Below, in pieces: positions 56,375 to 64,000 of a DNA stretch of 64,000 nt. Source of the DNA: JBMNFB01 sp050949085 (lineage in GTDB: Bacteria > Bacillota > UBA994 > UBA5500); the NCBI GenBank assembly GCA_050949085.1, contig JBMNFB010000001.1, forward strand, positions 62,001-126,000, read 5' to 3'. The notes under the pieces were generated by a model, which did not search any database, was not told the origin of the DNA, and saw only the letters and a program-made list of their open reading frames with translations. The position numbers were made by a program, and so were the translations under genes. Within the stretch, counting starts at the first letter, position 1. Each line of letters begins with the position of its first letter.

Positions 56375-56409
56375 GCCCCCTTGCTGGACAAATTATCCAT
56401 CAAGAGGGC
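56375..56409 (-). terminator. Hairpin after micro-gene B
   Basis: A 14-bp stem with two mismatches (GCCC-C-CTTG-C-TGGA with TCCA-T-CAAG-A-GGGC), loop CAAATTA. On the minus strand it is followed by ATTTACATTT. It lies eight bases after the micro-gene B stop codon. Confidence 0.65.
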
Positions 56410-56416
56410 GATCTAA

Positions 56417-56500
56417 TCATCGATCAAATACCTTGCTACTCTCAGCGAATAAGAACATAGGAACGAGGATGATCAGCAGACCCAGGATAGATTGACCCAT
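56417..56500 (-). CDS. 27-residue membrane micro-protein, paralogue B
   Basis: ATG 56500 with AAAGGAGG eight bases upstream and TGA at 56419-56417. A hydrophobic helix (SILGLLIILVPMFLF, residues 4-18) is followed by AESSKVFDR. It shares MFxFxES and VxDR with paralogue A, with a basic residue (R/K) before V in both. It has its own promoter and hairpin. The two units are tandem on the same strand, about 130 bases apart, and look like a duplication kept by selection. Confidence 0.78.
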   Translation of the reverse strand: MGQSILGLLIILVPMFLFAESSKVFDR

Positions 56501-56531
56501 TTGATGCGCCTCCTTTGATGTTTGTAGTGAC

Positions 56532-56560
56532 AGTATATATCAAAACCGATCAGTAGTCAA
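56532..56560 (-). promoter_or_regulatory. Promoter of micro-gene B
   Basis: Minus-strand TTGACT (56560-56555), exactly 17 bases, TATACT (56537-56532). The -35 and its flank (TTTGACTA) are the same as in promoter A. Confidence 0.78.
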
Positions 56561-56766
56561 ACAATATCATCAAGTAAAAACCTAACAAGGGTTTGGTGTA
56601 CGTTAACTACTACGAATAGTATCAATCAGCGATAGTTGGCCTTCAAGTGTGACAAGCGTAAAGCTGGTGTTGGAGACGGTTGCCAATAGACCCTCCCGTC
56701 CTTTTTCCTGCCTCTTATTGCATTTACCCAGGCGCCGCATGCTATAATAAACACGGTGAATTATTC

Positions 56767-56780
56767 ATGGTGTAAACCAT
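56767..56780 (+). promoter_or_regulatory. MarR operator candidate (cassette copy 2)
   Basis: Palindrome ATGGT-GTAA-ACCAT, just downstream of a TATAAT at 56744-56749 and 16 bases before the MarR start. The sequence right after it (AGCAGGGGGG) resembles the corresponding position of copy 1 (TGCAAGGGGG). Confidence 0.5.
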
Positions 56781-56796
56781 AGCAGGGGGGCCTCCG

Positions 56797-57225
56797 ATGG
56801 ATACCGAACGATTGCGGGATGAACTGATGGACGCGCTGGCGGGCATGTATGAAAAGAAGGCGATTGCCGCCCTGGCCGAGTTTTTGCAGGGCGAGCTGCG
56901 CATCCTCGTTTACCTGTCGCAGCACCGCGGCGATGGGGTGAACCCGTCGCAGCTCAGCGACAGGCTGCACGTCTCCCGCTCGCGGATCACGGCGGCGCTG
57001 TCCGCCCTGCGCCGCAAGGGCTATGTGCAGATGGAGATCTCCGAAGCGGATCGGCGGCGGATGCTGGTCACCATCACTCCCGCCGGGGCGGCACACCTGC
57101 GCAGCAAGCAGGAGCAGGTGGAGCGCTACTTTGATCACCTGGTGGAGGGCATGGGGGAGGAAAACGTGCGCCAGCTGATTCGTCTCATCGAGCTCAGCAA
57201 CCAGATCATCGGTGATGAGGAGTAG
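56797..57225 (+). CDS. MarR-family regulator (cassette copy 2)
   Basis: A 142-residue winged-helix regulator with intact frame: GELRILVYLSQHRGDG, recognition helix SRSRITAALSALRRKGYV and wing EADRRRMLVTITPAG, then a dimerisation helix. ATG behind GGGGGG. Six bases before the ATPase. It probably represses the exporter until a ligand binds. The palindrome at 56767-56780 is the likely site. Confidence 0.9.
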   Translation: MDTERLRDELMDALAGMYEKKAIAALAEFLQGELRILVYLSQHRGDGVNPSQLSDRLHVSRSRITAALSALRRKGYVQMEISEADRRRMLVTITPAGAAHLRSKQEQVERYFDHLVEGMGEENVRQLIRLIELSNQIIGDEE

Positions 57226-57231
57226 GAGACG

Positions 57232-57936
<705 letters not shown>

Positions 57937-57938
57937 CG

Positions 57939-60900
57939 GTGAGTCGCACCTACCTGAAGAGCATCCTGCGCGCTGTTCGCCATAACCTGGGTCGCTTTCT
58001 CGCCATCTTCGGCATCGTCACTCTGGGCGTCGGCTTTGTCGCCGGCCTCTGGGCGACGACGCCGGACATGCGCTTCTCGGTGGACAACCACTTCAGCCGC
58101 CAGAACGCCGCCGACATCTTCATCAAGGCGACGATGGGCCTGACAGCCGACGACCTGGCCAGCATCGCCGCCCTGCCTGCCGTCGCCCAGCTGATGCCGG
58201 CCAAGGTGATGGATGCCATCCTCCAGACCGGCGACAACGAGCAGCTGACCACCCGCATTTACGGCCTGGCCTGGGCTGATCTTCTGGGCGAGAATCAGGC
58301 GACGATCAACCGCCTCGAGCTCCTGGCCGGCCGCTGGCCGGAGCACGCCGGTGAGTGCGTCATGGAGCGGGGTTATGGCACTTTGACTGAGCTGGCTTTG
58401 GGTTCGACCCTGACCGTTTCCCCGGAGGAAAACAGCGCTAGCGACGATTCCTATCGGGTGCAGGAGTATACCGTGGTGGGAATCGCGCGCCATCCGTTTC
58501 ACTTCTCCATCGAGCGCGAGCCCAGCCTGGTCGGCAGCGGCTACCTGGACGCCATCATCTACGTTGCCGCCGAATGCTATCGGCTGGACGTCTTCACCGA
58601 TGCCTATCTGACGCTGCAGGGCGCCAGCGCGCTGACCACCCTCACGCCGGAATATGAGGCGCTGGTGGCCGACGCCGTCCGGCAGCTGGAGGAGCTGGGC
58701 GAATCCCGCTCGGCGATCCGCTACCAGCAGGTGCTCAGCGAGGGGCTGGGGGAGATCGCCCAGGCTCGGGCCGACCTGGCCGAGGGGCGCCGCACGGCAG
58801 AGGAGGAGCTGGCTGCCGCCTGGGCCGACCTGGCGGCCGGGTGGAAGGAGCTGGCCGCTGCCCGTCAGCAGCTGGATGATGGTTGGGTCAGGCTGGAAGA
58901 GGGCCGGCTCACCCTGGCGGAGGAGACGGCGGCGGGTGAGGCAGAGATCGCCCAGGCCGAGGAAGATCTGGCGGCAGCCTTGATCAAGCTCGAGGATGGC
59001 GAGCGCCAGCTGGCTGCGGCTGCGGAGGAACTCACCCGCGGGCAGAGCGAGTTTGAGGATGGCTTAGCCGAGTTTCTGGCGGGGGAGAAGGAATTGCAGG
59101 CAGCGCAGGCGGCGTTGGCCGCCGGTGAAACAGAATATGCCCAGGGTGTTGCAGAGCTGGCTGCCGCCCGGCGCCAGCTGGAAGATGGCGAACGGCAGCT
59201 GGCCACAGCCCGAGCCGAGCTGGAGGTGGGTGAGGCGGAACTCCAGGCCGGTCGCGAACAGGTGGCGGCCTATCGGGCGCAGATCGAGGAACCGCTGGCA
59301 CCCGTCCTCGTTCTGCTGCAACAAGCCGGGTTGCCCTATCAGACGGTGGATGAACTCTTTGCCGCCCTGGAAGCCGATCAGTCAGCGCAACGCGCCGTCG
59401 ATGGCGTCCTGCAGCTAATCCGGGAAGCCCGCGAACTGGAGCTGATCGGCCTCGAGCACCAGCTGGAGCTGGTCAATCGTGCCATTGACGAACTGGAGCA
59501 GCTGCTGGCCGATGTCGAGGCTGGCGAGGCGGAGCTGCCGCCCGGCACCACGCCGGCGATGCTGCAGGAAACCCTGGTGCTGCTGCGGGAGCGGCGACAG
59601 CAGCTGGAGGAGGGACGCGATCCGCTAGAGGACGAGCTGGAGCAGCTTCCGGAAAGTGTTGACGAGCTCCTCAGCGGCTGGCGGCAGCTACAGGCAGCCG
59701 AGGCCGAGCTGCAGCATGCCGAGGCTGAGCTCGCGGCCGGCTGGCAGGCCTACCACGAGGGAGAGGCCGAGCTGGCTGAGGGCTGGGCGGCATATGAAGA
59801 CGGTGAGCGCCAGCTGACTGACGGGCGGCGTCAACTGGACGAAAACCGCGCTTTGCTGGCTGCTGCCTGGGCCGAACTGGAGGAGGGGCGGGCGCAGCTG
59901 GAGGAAGCGCGTCTGGAGCTGGAGCGCGGCTGGGCCGAGCTGGAACAGGGGCGGGCCGACCTGGATGCAGGCTGGCAGCAGTATCGGGACGGATTGGCGC
60001 AGCTGGGGGAGGGGAAGGAGACCCTGCTGCGCGAGATCGCTGATGCCCAGCGTCAGCTGGCCGAGGCCGAGGCCGAGCTCACTCAGGGTGAGACTGACTA
60101 CGCCGCAGGGCTGCAGGAGCTGGTCGCCGGCGAGGCCGACTACTGGGAGGCCGCGGCCGACGTAGAGCGGGGGCTGGCCGATGCTGAGCGGGAGATCGAC
60201 GAGGCAGAGGCTGAGCTCCTCGCCCTGGAGCCAGCCCGGTGGTATGTGCTGGATCAGAACGCCGTGGTCAGCTATGCCACCTTTGCCATGAATGCCGAGA
60301 AGGTCGATGCCATCGCCACCGTCTTCCCAGTCTTCTTTCTGCTGGTGGCGGCGCTGGTTTCACTGACCAGCATGATGCGCATGGTTGAAGAAGAACGCAC
60401 CCTGATCGGCACCATGAAAGCACTGGGCTACAGCCGCCTGGCGATCATGGGCAAGTATCTCGGCTATTCCTGGCTAGCCACTGCCGCCGGCAGCGCCCTG
60501 GGGTTGGCGATCGGCTTCCCGCTGGTCCCCTGGCTGATCTGGAAGGCCTTCGGCGTCAGCTTCAGCCTGCCGTCGTTTCACACCCTGTTCTGGGCGCCCC
60601 TGGCCCTCAAGATGACTCTGTCGGCAGTATTGCTGACGATGCTGGTCACCCTCTACGCCTGTGATCAGGCGCTTAGGGAACGGCCGGCGGCGCTGATGCG
60701 CCCCAGGGCGCCGGCAGCGGGCAAACGCATCCTGCTGGAGAAGCTGGGATTTTTCTGGCGCCGACTGAAATTCAGCCACAAGTCCACCGCCCGCAACCTG
60801 TTTCGCTACAAGCGGCACTTCTACATGACGGTGGTTGGCGTGGCCGGCTGCACCGCGCTGCTGGTCACCGGCTTTGGCCTCCGCGATTCGGTGCACACCA

Positions 60901-61904
60901 TCGCCGAGACTCAGTTCCAGGAGATCATGCTCTACGATCTGCGCATCGAGCTGAAGGCGAGTCAGCCCGGCGGCGCTGACCTGCAGCGCTGGCTGGATAG
61001 CACTGCCGCCGTCACCGGCCATACCGCGGTCTTTACCGATCACGGCCGGATTGACCCGCGCGGCAGTCGTCACGCCGTCGATATCCATGTGCCCAGCGAC
61101 TTCCTTGACTTTCAGGAGTTTGTCCACCTGCGCAGCCGGCTGGGCCAACAGACGCTCTCGCTGGAGCAGCATCCGGTGGTCATGACCGAAAAACTTGCCG
61201 AGGATCTGGGCCTGCGTGTGGGTGACGGCTTCTGGCTGGAAAACAGCGCCGGCAAACTGGCCCAGCTCAGCCTGGCTGGCATCTGCGAAAACTATGTCGG
61301 CAAGACGCTTTACCTCAGCCCCGAGGCATATCGCGCCGCCTTTGCTGCCGAGCCGGCGGCAGACACCCTGCTGGTCAAAATCGAGGTTGACAGCGCCGCG
61401 CAGGAAGACGAGATCTCCGGCCAGCTGCTGAGCTTTGACGGCGTGGTCGGCACCCAGTTTCTTTCTGGCTTCCGGCAGACGATGGAGCGTCTGGTGAGCA
61501 GCATCGACTTCATGGTGGTGGTGATCATCCTCGCTGCCGGCGCGCTGGCGATGATCGTCCTCTTCAACCTGATCAACATCAATATCGACGAGCGCAAGCG
61601 CGAGCTGGCCACCCTGCGCGTGCTGGGCTTTCATCAGGAAGAGGTGGCCGCCTATATCTTCCGGGAAACGACGATCTTGACCATCATCGGCGCCGTGGTC
61701 GGGCTGCCGCTGGGGTGGTGGCTGCTCAGGTTCATCATCCGCCAGGCCGAGTCGCCGGACCTGATGTTTGGGCGTTCCATTACCTTCTGGAGCTATCTGG
61801 GTGCCGCCGTCATTACCCTGCTCTTCTCGCTGCTGGTGGACCTGCTGATGCTGCGCAAGCTACGCCAGATCGGCATGGTGGAATCCATGAAAGCGGTGGA
61901 GTGA
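57939..61904 (+). CDS. Giant FtsX/MacB-type permease with long coiled coil (cassette copy 2)
   Basis: About 1321 residues, colinear with copy 1: first membrane helix FLAIFGIVTLGVGFVAGLWA, MacB-like module, a coiled coil of about 500 residues with seven-residue units, then FPVFFLLVAALVSLTSMMRM, a second module, and the closing FtsX domain ending in VESMKAVE. GTG 57939 is chosen because it matches the copy 1 start. The coil diverges more than the membrane parts, which suggests selection on length and periodicity rather than on sequence. Target unknown. Confidence 0.9.
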   Translation: MSRTYLKSILRAVRHNLGRFLAIFGIVTLGVGFVAGLWATTPDMRFSVDNHFSRQNAADIFIKATMGLTADDLASIAALPAVAQLMPAKVMDAILQTGDNEQLTTRIYGLAWADLLGENQATINRLELLAGRWPEHAGECVMERGYGTLTELALGSTLTVSPEENSASDDSYRVQEYTVVGIARHPFHFSIEREPSLVGSGYLDAIIYVAAECYRLDVFTDAYLTLQGASALTTLTPEYEALVADAVRQLEELGESRSAIRYQQVLSEGLGEIAQARADLAEGRRTAEEELAAAWADLAAGWKELAAARQQLDDGWVRLEEGRLTLAEETAAGEAEIAQAEEDLAAALIKLEDGERQLAAAAEELTRGQSEFEDGLAEFLAGEKELQAAQAALAAGETEYAQGVAELAAARRQLEDGERQLATARAELEVGEAELQAGREQVAAYRAQIEEPLAPVLVLLQQAGLPYQTVDELFAALEADQSAQRAVDGVLQLIREARELELIGLEHQLELVNRAIDELEQLLADVEAGEAELPPGTTPAMLQETLVLLRERRQQLEEGRDPLEDELEQLPESVDELLSGWRQLQAAEAELQHAEAELAAGWQAYHEGEAELAEGWAAYEDGERQLTDGRRQLDENRALLAAAWAELEEGRAQLEEARLELERGWAELEQGRADLDAGWQQYRDGLAQLGEGKETLLREIADAQRQLAEAEAELTQGETDYAAGLQELVAGEADYWEAAADVERGLADAEREIDEAEAELLALEPARWYVLDQNAVVSYATFAMNAEKVDAIATVFPVFFLLVAALVSLTSMMRMVEEERTLIGTMKALGYSRLAIMGKYLGYSWLATAAGSALGLAIGFPLVPWLIWKAFGVSFSLPSFHTLFWAPLALKMTLSAVLLTMLVTLYACDQALRERPAALMRPRAPAAGKRILLEKLGFFWRRLKFSHKSTARNLFRYKRHFYMTVVGVAGCTALLVTGFGLRDSVHTIAETQFQEIMLYDLRIELKASQPGGADLQRWLDSTAAVTGHTAVFTDHGRIDPRGSRHAVDIHVPSDFLDFQEFVHLRSRLGQQTLSLEQHPVVMTEKLAEDLGLRVGDGFWLENSAGKLAQLSLAGICENYVGKTLYLSPEAYRAAFAAEPAADTLLVKIEVDSAAQEDEISGQLLSFDGVVGTQFLSGFRQTMERLVSSIDFMVVVIILAAGALAMIVLFNLININIDERKRELATLRVLGFHQEEVAAYIFRETTILTIIGAVVGLPLGWWLLRFIIRQAESPDLMFGRSITFWSYLGAAVITLLFSLLVDLLMLRKLRQIGMVESMKAVE

Positions 61905-62032
61905 CCAGCCTGATCGCCGGGGTTTGACTTGACATAACTGGGCAGGTAAAGTGAGCCCGACTGGAGAATTGTCAGGGGAGTAAAGCTGTTTTGCCAGATG
62001 ACGCGGCAACCGCCCGAGGGAGTGAACCGATC

Positions 62033-62953
62033 TTGCGCCTGTATGTAGCCGTCACCGAACTCGCCTGGTATAACCACCTGCGCCAGCTGCAGCCGGCGGA
62101 GGCAAGTTTCTGGCTGGCCGGCGATACGCGAAACTTCCTGGCTCTGGACCCGGGCGAGCTGTTCCTGCTCAAACTGCACTCGCCGCATAACTGCATCGTC
62201 GGTGGCGGCGTCTTTGCCCGGCAGCTCTTTCTGCCTGTTTCCTTCCTCTGGGAGGCATTCGGGGAGTGGAACGGCGAGCCCGACTTCGCCAGCTTCCTGC
62301 AGCGCGTGCAGCGCCAGCGCAGGGGCACTGGGCAGGTTGAGCCTGATCCGGAGATCAGCTCCCTTATCCTGGGCGATCCCTTCTTTTTTGAGGAGCAGGA
62401 CTGGATTCCTGTGCCCGAAAACTGGTCGCCCAACACGCCCCACGGGCGCATCTACGATACCGATAACCGCGACGGCAAGGAGCTGTATGCTGCTGTGCGT
62501 CAGCGGCTCCTCGCCCGTAAACTGCGCAAGCGGACCTGGTTCCGTCGTTTCCAGGCAGCGCAGCTCACCCCTGCCGACACCGGGCCCGGCACTTTCAAAG
62601 TGAACGTGCTGCAGGCTTACCACTTCCGCTGCGCCATCACCAATGCCAGTGCCCCCGCCGCCCTGGCGGTGACATACGTTAAACCGCCCGCCCAGGGCGG
62701 GCCGAATACCGTCAGCAACGGCCTTGTGCTGCGGCGTGACCTCTGTACGCTGTTTCAGCGCGGCTATATCGCGCTGGACGATGAAGGACGCATCCAGATC
62801 AGCGATCAGCTCAGGGCGGGGGCTGGCGGCGACGCTGGCGGAGGGTATGCCTCATTCCGCGGCCAGCCGCTCCGCAACCTGCCCGACTCCCTGCTGGAGC
62901 GCCCAGCCCAGGAATTGGTGCGCTGGCACCGGGAAAACGTGTTCCTCGGATAG
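62033..62953 (+). CDS. HNH_2-type protein with lost catalytic histidines (cassette copy 2)
   Basis: About 306 residues from TTG 62033, which aligns with the copy 1 start; TTG 61991 behind AGGGGAG is an alternative. PGELFLLKLHSPHNCIVGGG marks the N-terminal domain, RCAITN and SNGLVLRRDLCTLF the HNH_2 fold. The histidine positions read LAVTYVKP and DLCTLF, so both are lost, independently in detail from copy 1 (QAIQI, DLGTLF). Retention of the fold without the metal site in two copies argues for a non-nuclease role. Confidence 0.78.
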   Translation: MRLYVAVTELAWYNHLRQLQPAEASFWLAGDTRNFLALDPGELFLLKLHSPHNCIVGGGVFARQLFLPVSFLWEAFGEWNGEPDFASFLQRVQRQRRGTGQVEPDPEISSLILGDPFFFEEQDWIPVPENWSPNTPHGRIYDTDNRDGKELYAAVRQRLLARKLRKRTWFRRFQAAQLTPADTGPGTFKVNVLQAYHFRCAITNASAPAALAVTYVKPPAQGGPNTVSNGLVLRRDLCTLFQRGYIALDDEGRIQISDQLRAGAGGDAGGGYASFRGQPLRNLPDSLLERPAQELVRWHRENVFLG

Positions 62954-62969
62954 GGGTCAAGGACAATCG

Positions 62970-63004
62970 AGGGGCTGTTGCGCAAGCAACAGCCCCGTTT
63001 TGCT
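62970..63004 (+). terminator. Terminator of cassette copy 2
   Basis: GGGGCTGTTGC / GCAACAGCCCC perfect 11-bp stem, loop GCAA, followed by GTTTTGC. Confidence 0.88.
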
Positions 63005-63180
63005 TTGGAAGGCATCGCGGCTCCGGAGGTGGTGTACTCTGACTGCGACGCTCTCACCCCTGCGGCCACCCCTCTTCGGTTTGGTACATCCCGCGCTTGA
63101 TATACATATCATGCAGTACGATCCGCATGGTTGTTCATATATCTGTGCAGCAGCCAGGCATGGCCGTGGGAGGTGAGATA

Positions 63181-63573
63181 ATGGCATTGCATCGACGGAT
63201 CAGTGGCCCCCTGTTTGTTCAGGAGCGTCATAGGCGGGAAAGGCGTCGCTTTCTGCTGTTGCTGTCCAACCTGTCCGGCAACACGGTGCTCATTGGTGTG
63301 CAGGTCTATGCTGCTCCCTTCACCAATTTTGGCACGCCGGACACCTGGGTGAAGATCCTGGATAAGGTGGGTGAGTTGGAACCTCCCACCATAGTCACAT
63401 TTGAGATACCTGTCTCCCGGGAGTTTGCCTATTACCAGTTCCATGTTGATAACAGCTTGCCGAATACCTGCTTCCACCCGACGCTCTATCTGCTCCGTCA
63501 CAAATCGAGTCCCTGGTACGCCGTTCCCCTGGTCAAGGGGAATGAGTGGGAACTGCAGACGATCAACCCCTGA
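63181..63573 (+). CDS. Unknown ~130-residue protein, tandem paralogue 1
   Basis: ATG 63181 behind GGGAGGTGAGATA. No recognised domain. Shared with the next gene: SGPL at the N-terminus, LLLSNLSGN, VQVYAAPFTNFGTPDTW, FAYYQFHVDN, HPTLYLL, and PLVKGNEWE near the end. The pattern of alternating hydrophobic residues suggests a small beta-sandwich. No signal peptide. It may be a cytoplasmic or structural protein. Confidence 0.75.
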   Translation: MALHRRISGPLFVQERHRRERRRFLLLLSNLSGNTVLIGVQVYAAPFTNFGTPDTWVKILDKVGELEPPTIVTFEIPVSREFAYYQFHVDNSLPNTCFHPTLYLLRHKSSPWYAVPLVKGNEWELQTINP

Positions 63574-63591
63574 ACTGAGGGAGGTGAGACG

Positions 63592-63972
63592 ATGACTATA
63601 AGGACTAGCGGCCCTCTCCATATCGGACCCCGCTTGCTCAAACGTGGCAACCGGTTTGGCCTGCTCCTGTCCAACCTCAGTGGAGGCATCGCCCAAGTGC
63701 AGGTTCAGGTCCATGCTGCGCCCTTCACCGGCTTTGACACCCCATCCACCTGGAGCCTAATTGTAGACCGATCCCTGGACGTGGAAAACGGCTCGGTGAT
63801 TACCCTCCAATTCCGCCTGGACGACAGATACGCCTATTACCATTTCTTCGTCGAAGACGACATCTTCCAGCCCTGCCTCCACACTACCCTCTACCTGTTT
63901 GGCCCCTGGAAGAACACCCTCCATACCCTCCCATTAGTCAAGGCCAACGAGTGGGAGATCATCCCCAGTTAG
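63592..63972 (+). CDS. Unknown ~126-residue protein, tandem paralogue 2
   Basis: ATG 63592 behind GGGAGGTGAGACG, 18 bases after the first copy. LLLSNLSGG, VQVHAAPFTGFDTPSTW, YAYYHFFVEDD, HTTLYLF and PLVKANEWE repeat the sequence of paralogue 1. The almost identical ribosome-site regions show that the whole gene unit was duplicated. Function unknown. Confidence 0.75.
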   Translation: MTIRTSGPLHIGPRLLKRGNRFGLLLSNLSGGIAQVQVQVHAAPFTGFDTPSTWSLIVDRSLDVENGSVITLQFRLDDRYAYYHFFVEDDIFQPCLHTTLYLFGPWKNTLHTLPLVKANEWEIIPS

Positions 63973-64000
63973 CAGCCTCGCCCTCGAAACGACCGCAAAC

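Overview
The window looks like a GC-rich Bacillota (Clostridia- or Limnochordia-like) chromosome fragment, probably from a draft or metagenomic assembly. The reasons are strong AGGAGG ribosome sites, sigma-A-type promoters with 17-18 bp spacers, a DUF1659/DUF2922/YvrJ gene group, DauR-, TetR- and MarR-type regulators, and lipoprotein-anchored peptide uptake. No rRNA, tRNA, CRISPR array or transposase was recognised.

Left part (0-15.4 kb): a peptide and amino-acid scavenging region. An M61-like metallopeptidase and an amidohydrolase read leftwards. A complete Dpp/Opp-type ABC importer, a RidA protein and a MalY-like PLP enzyme read rightwards. A DauR/YheO-like regulator and two tandem S9 serine peptidases follow. 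15.8-19.0 kb holds a TetR regulator, a radical SAM enzyme and, divergent from it, a full-length homologue of that enzyme without the cluster cysteines.

19.4-25.6 kb and 56.8-63.0 kb are two direct copies of one four-gene cassette: MarR regulator, ABC ATPase, a giant FtsX permease with a ~500-residue coiled coil, and an HNH_2-type protein whose metal-binding histidines are lost. The ~31 kb between them is largely a defence island: an Mrr-like nuclease, a DUF885 protein, a type I restriction-modification operon carrying a Panacea-DUF488 gene and a partner, a membrane-anchored Mrr fragment, McrBC, and a two-gene unit of an unknown 943-residue protein plus a 1557-residue DEAH/DUF1998 helicase. 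Inside this island, 41.2-43.6 kb carries DUF1659, DUF2922, a CxxC protein, YvrJ and a replisome-organiser-like gene that contains two perfect DnaA boxes in palindrome.

52-56.5 kb holds a small unknown gene, a MATE exporter, a phosphoribosyltransferase, a flavin-binding protein, a zinc-ribbon protein, and two unannotated tandem micro-genes (26 and 27 codons). The micro-genes are paralogous, and each has its own promoter, Shine-Dalgarno and terminator. The right end has two tandem paralogous genes of unknown function.

Many genes between 29.7 and 43.3 kb, and a few elsewhere, are broken by single-base indels that nearly all fall in homopolymer runs while the protein remains conserved on both sides. 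I annotate these as whole genes with suspected sequence errors and mark each site. Giant genes elsewhere are intact, so the problem is local.
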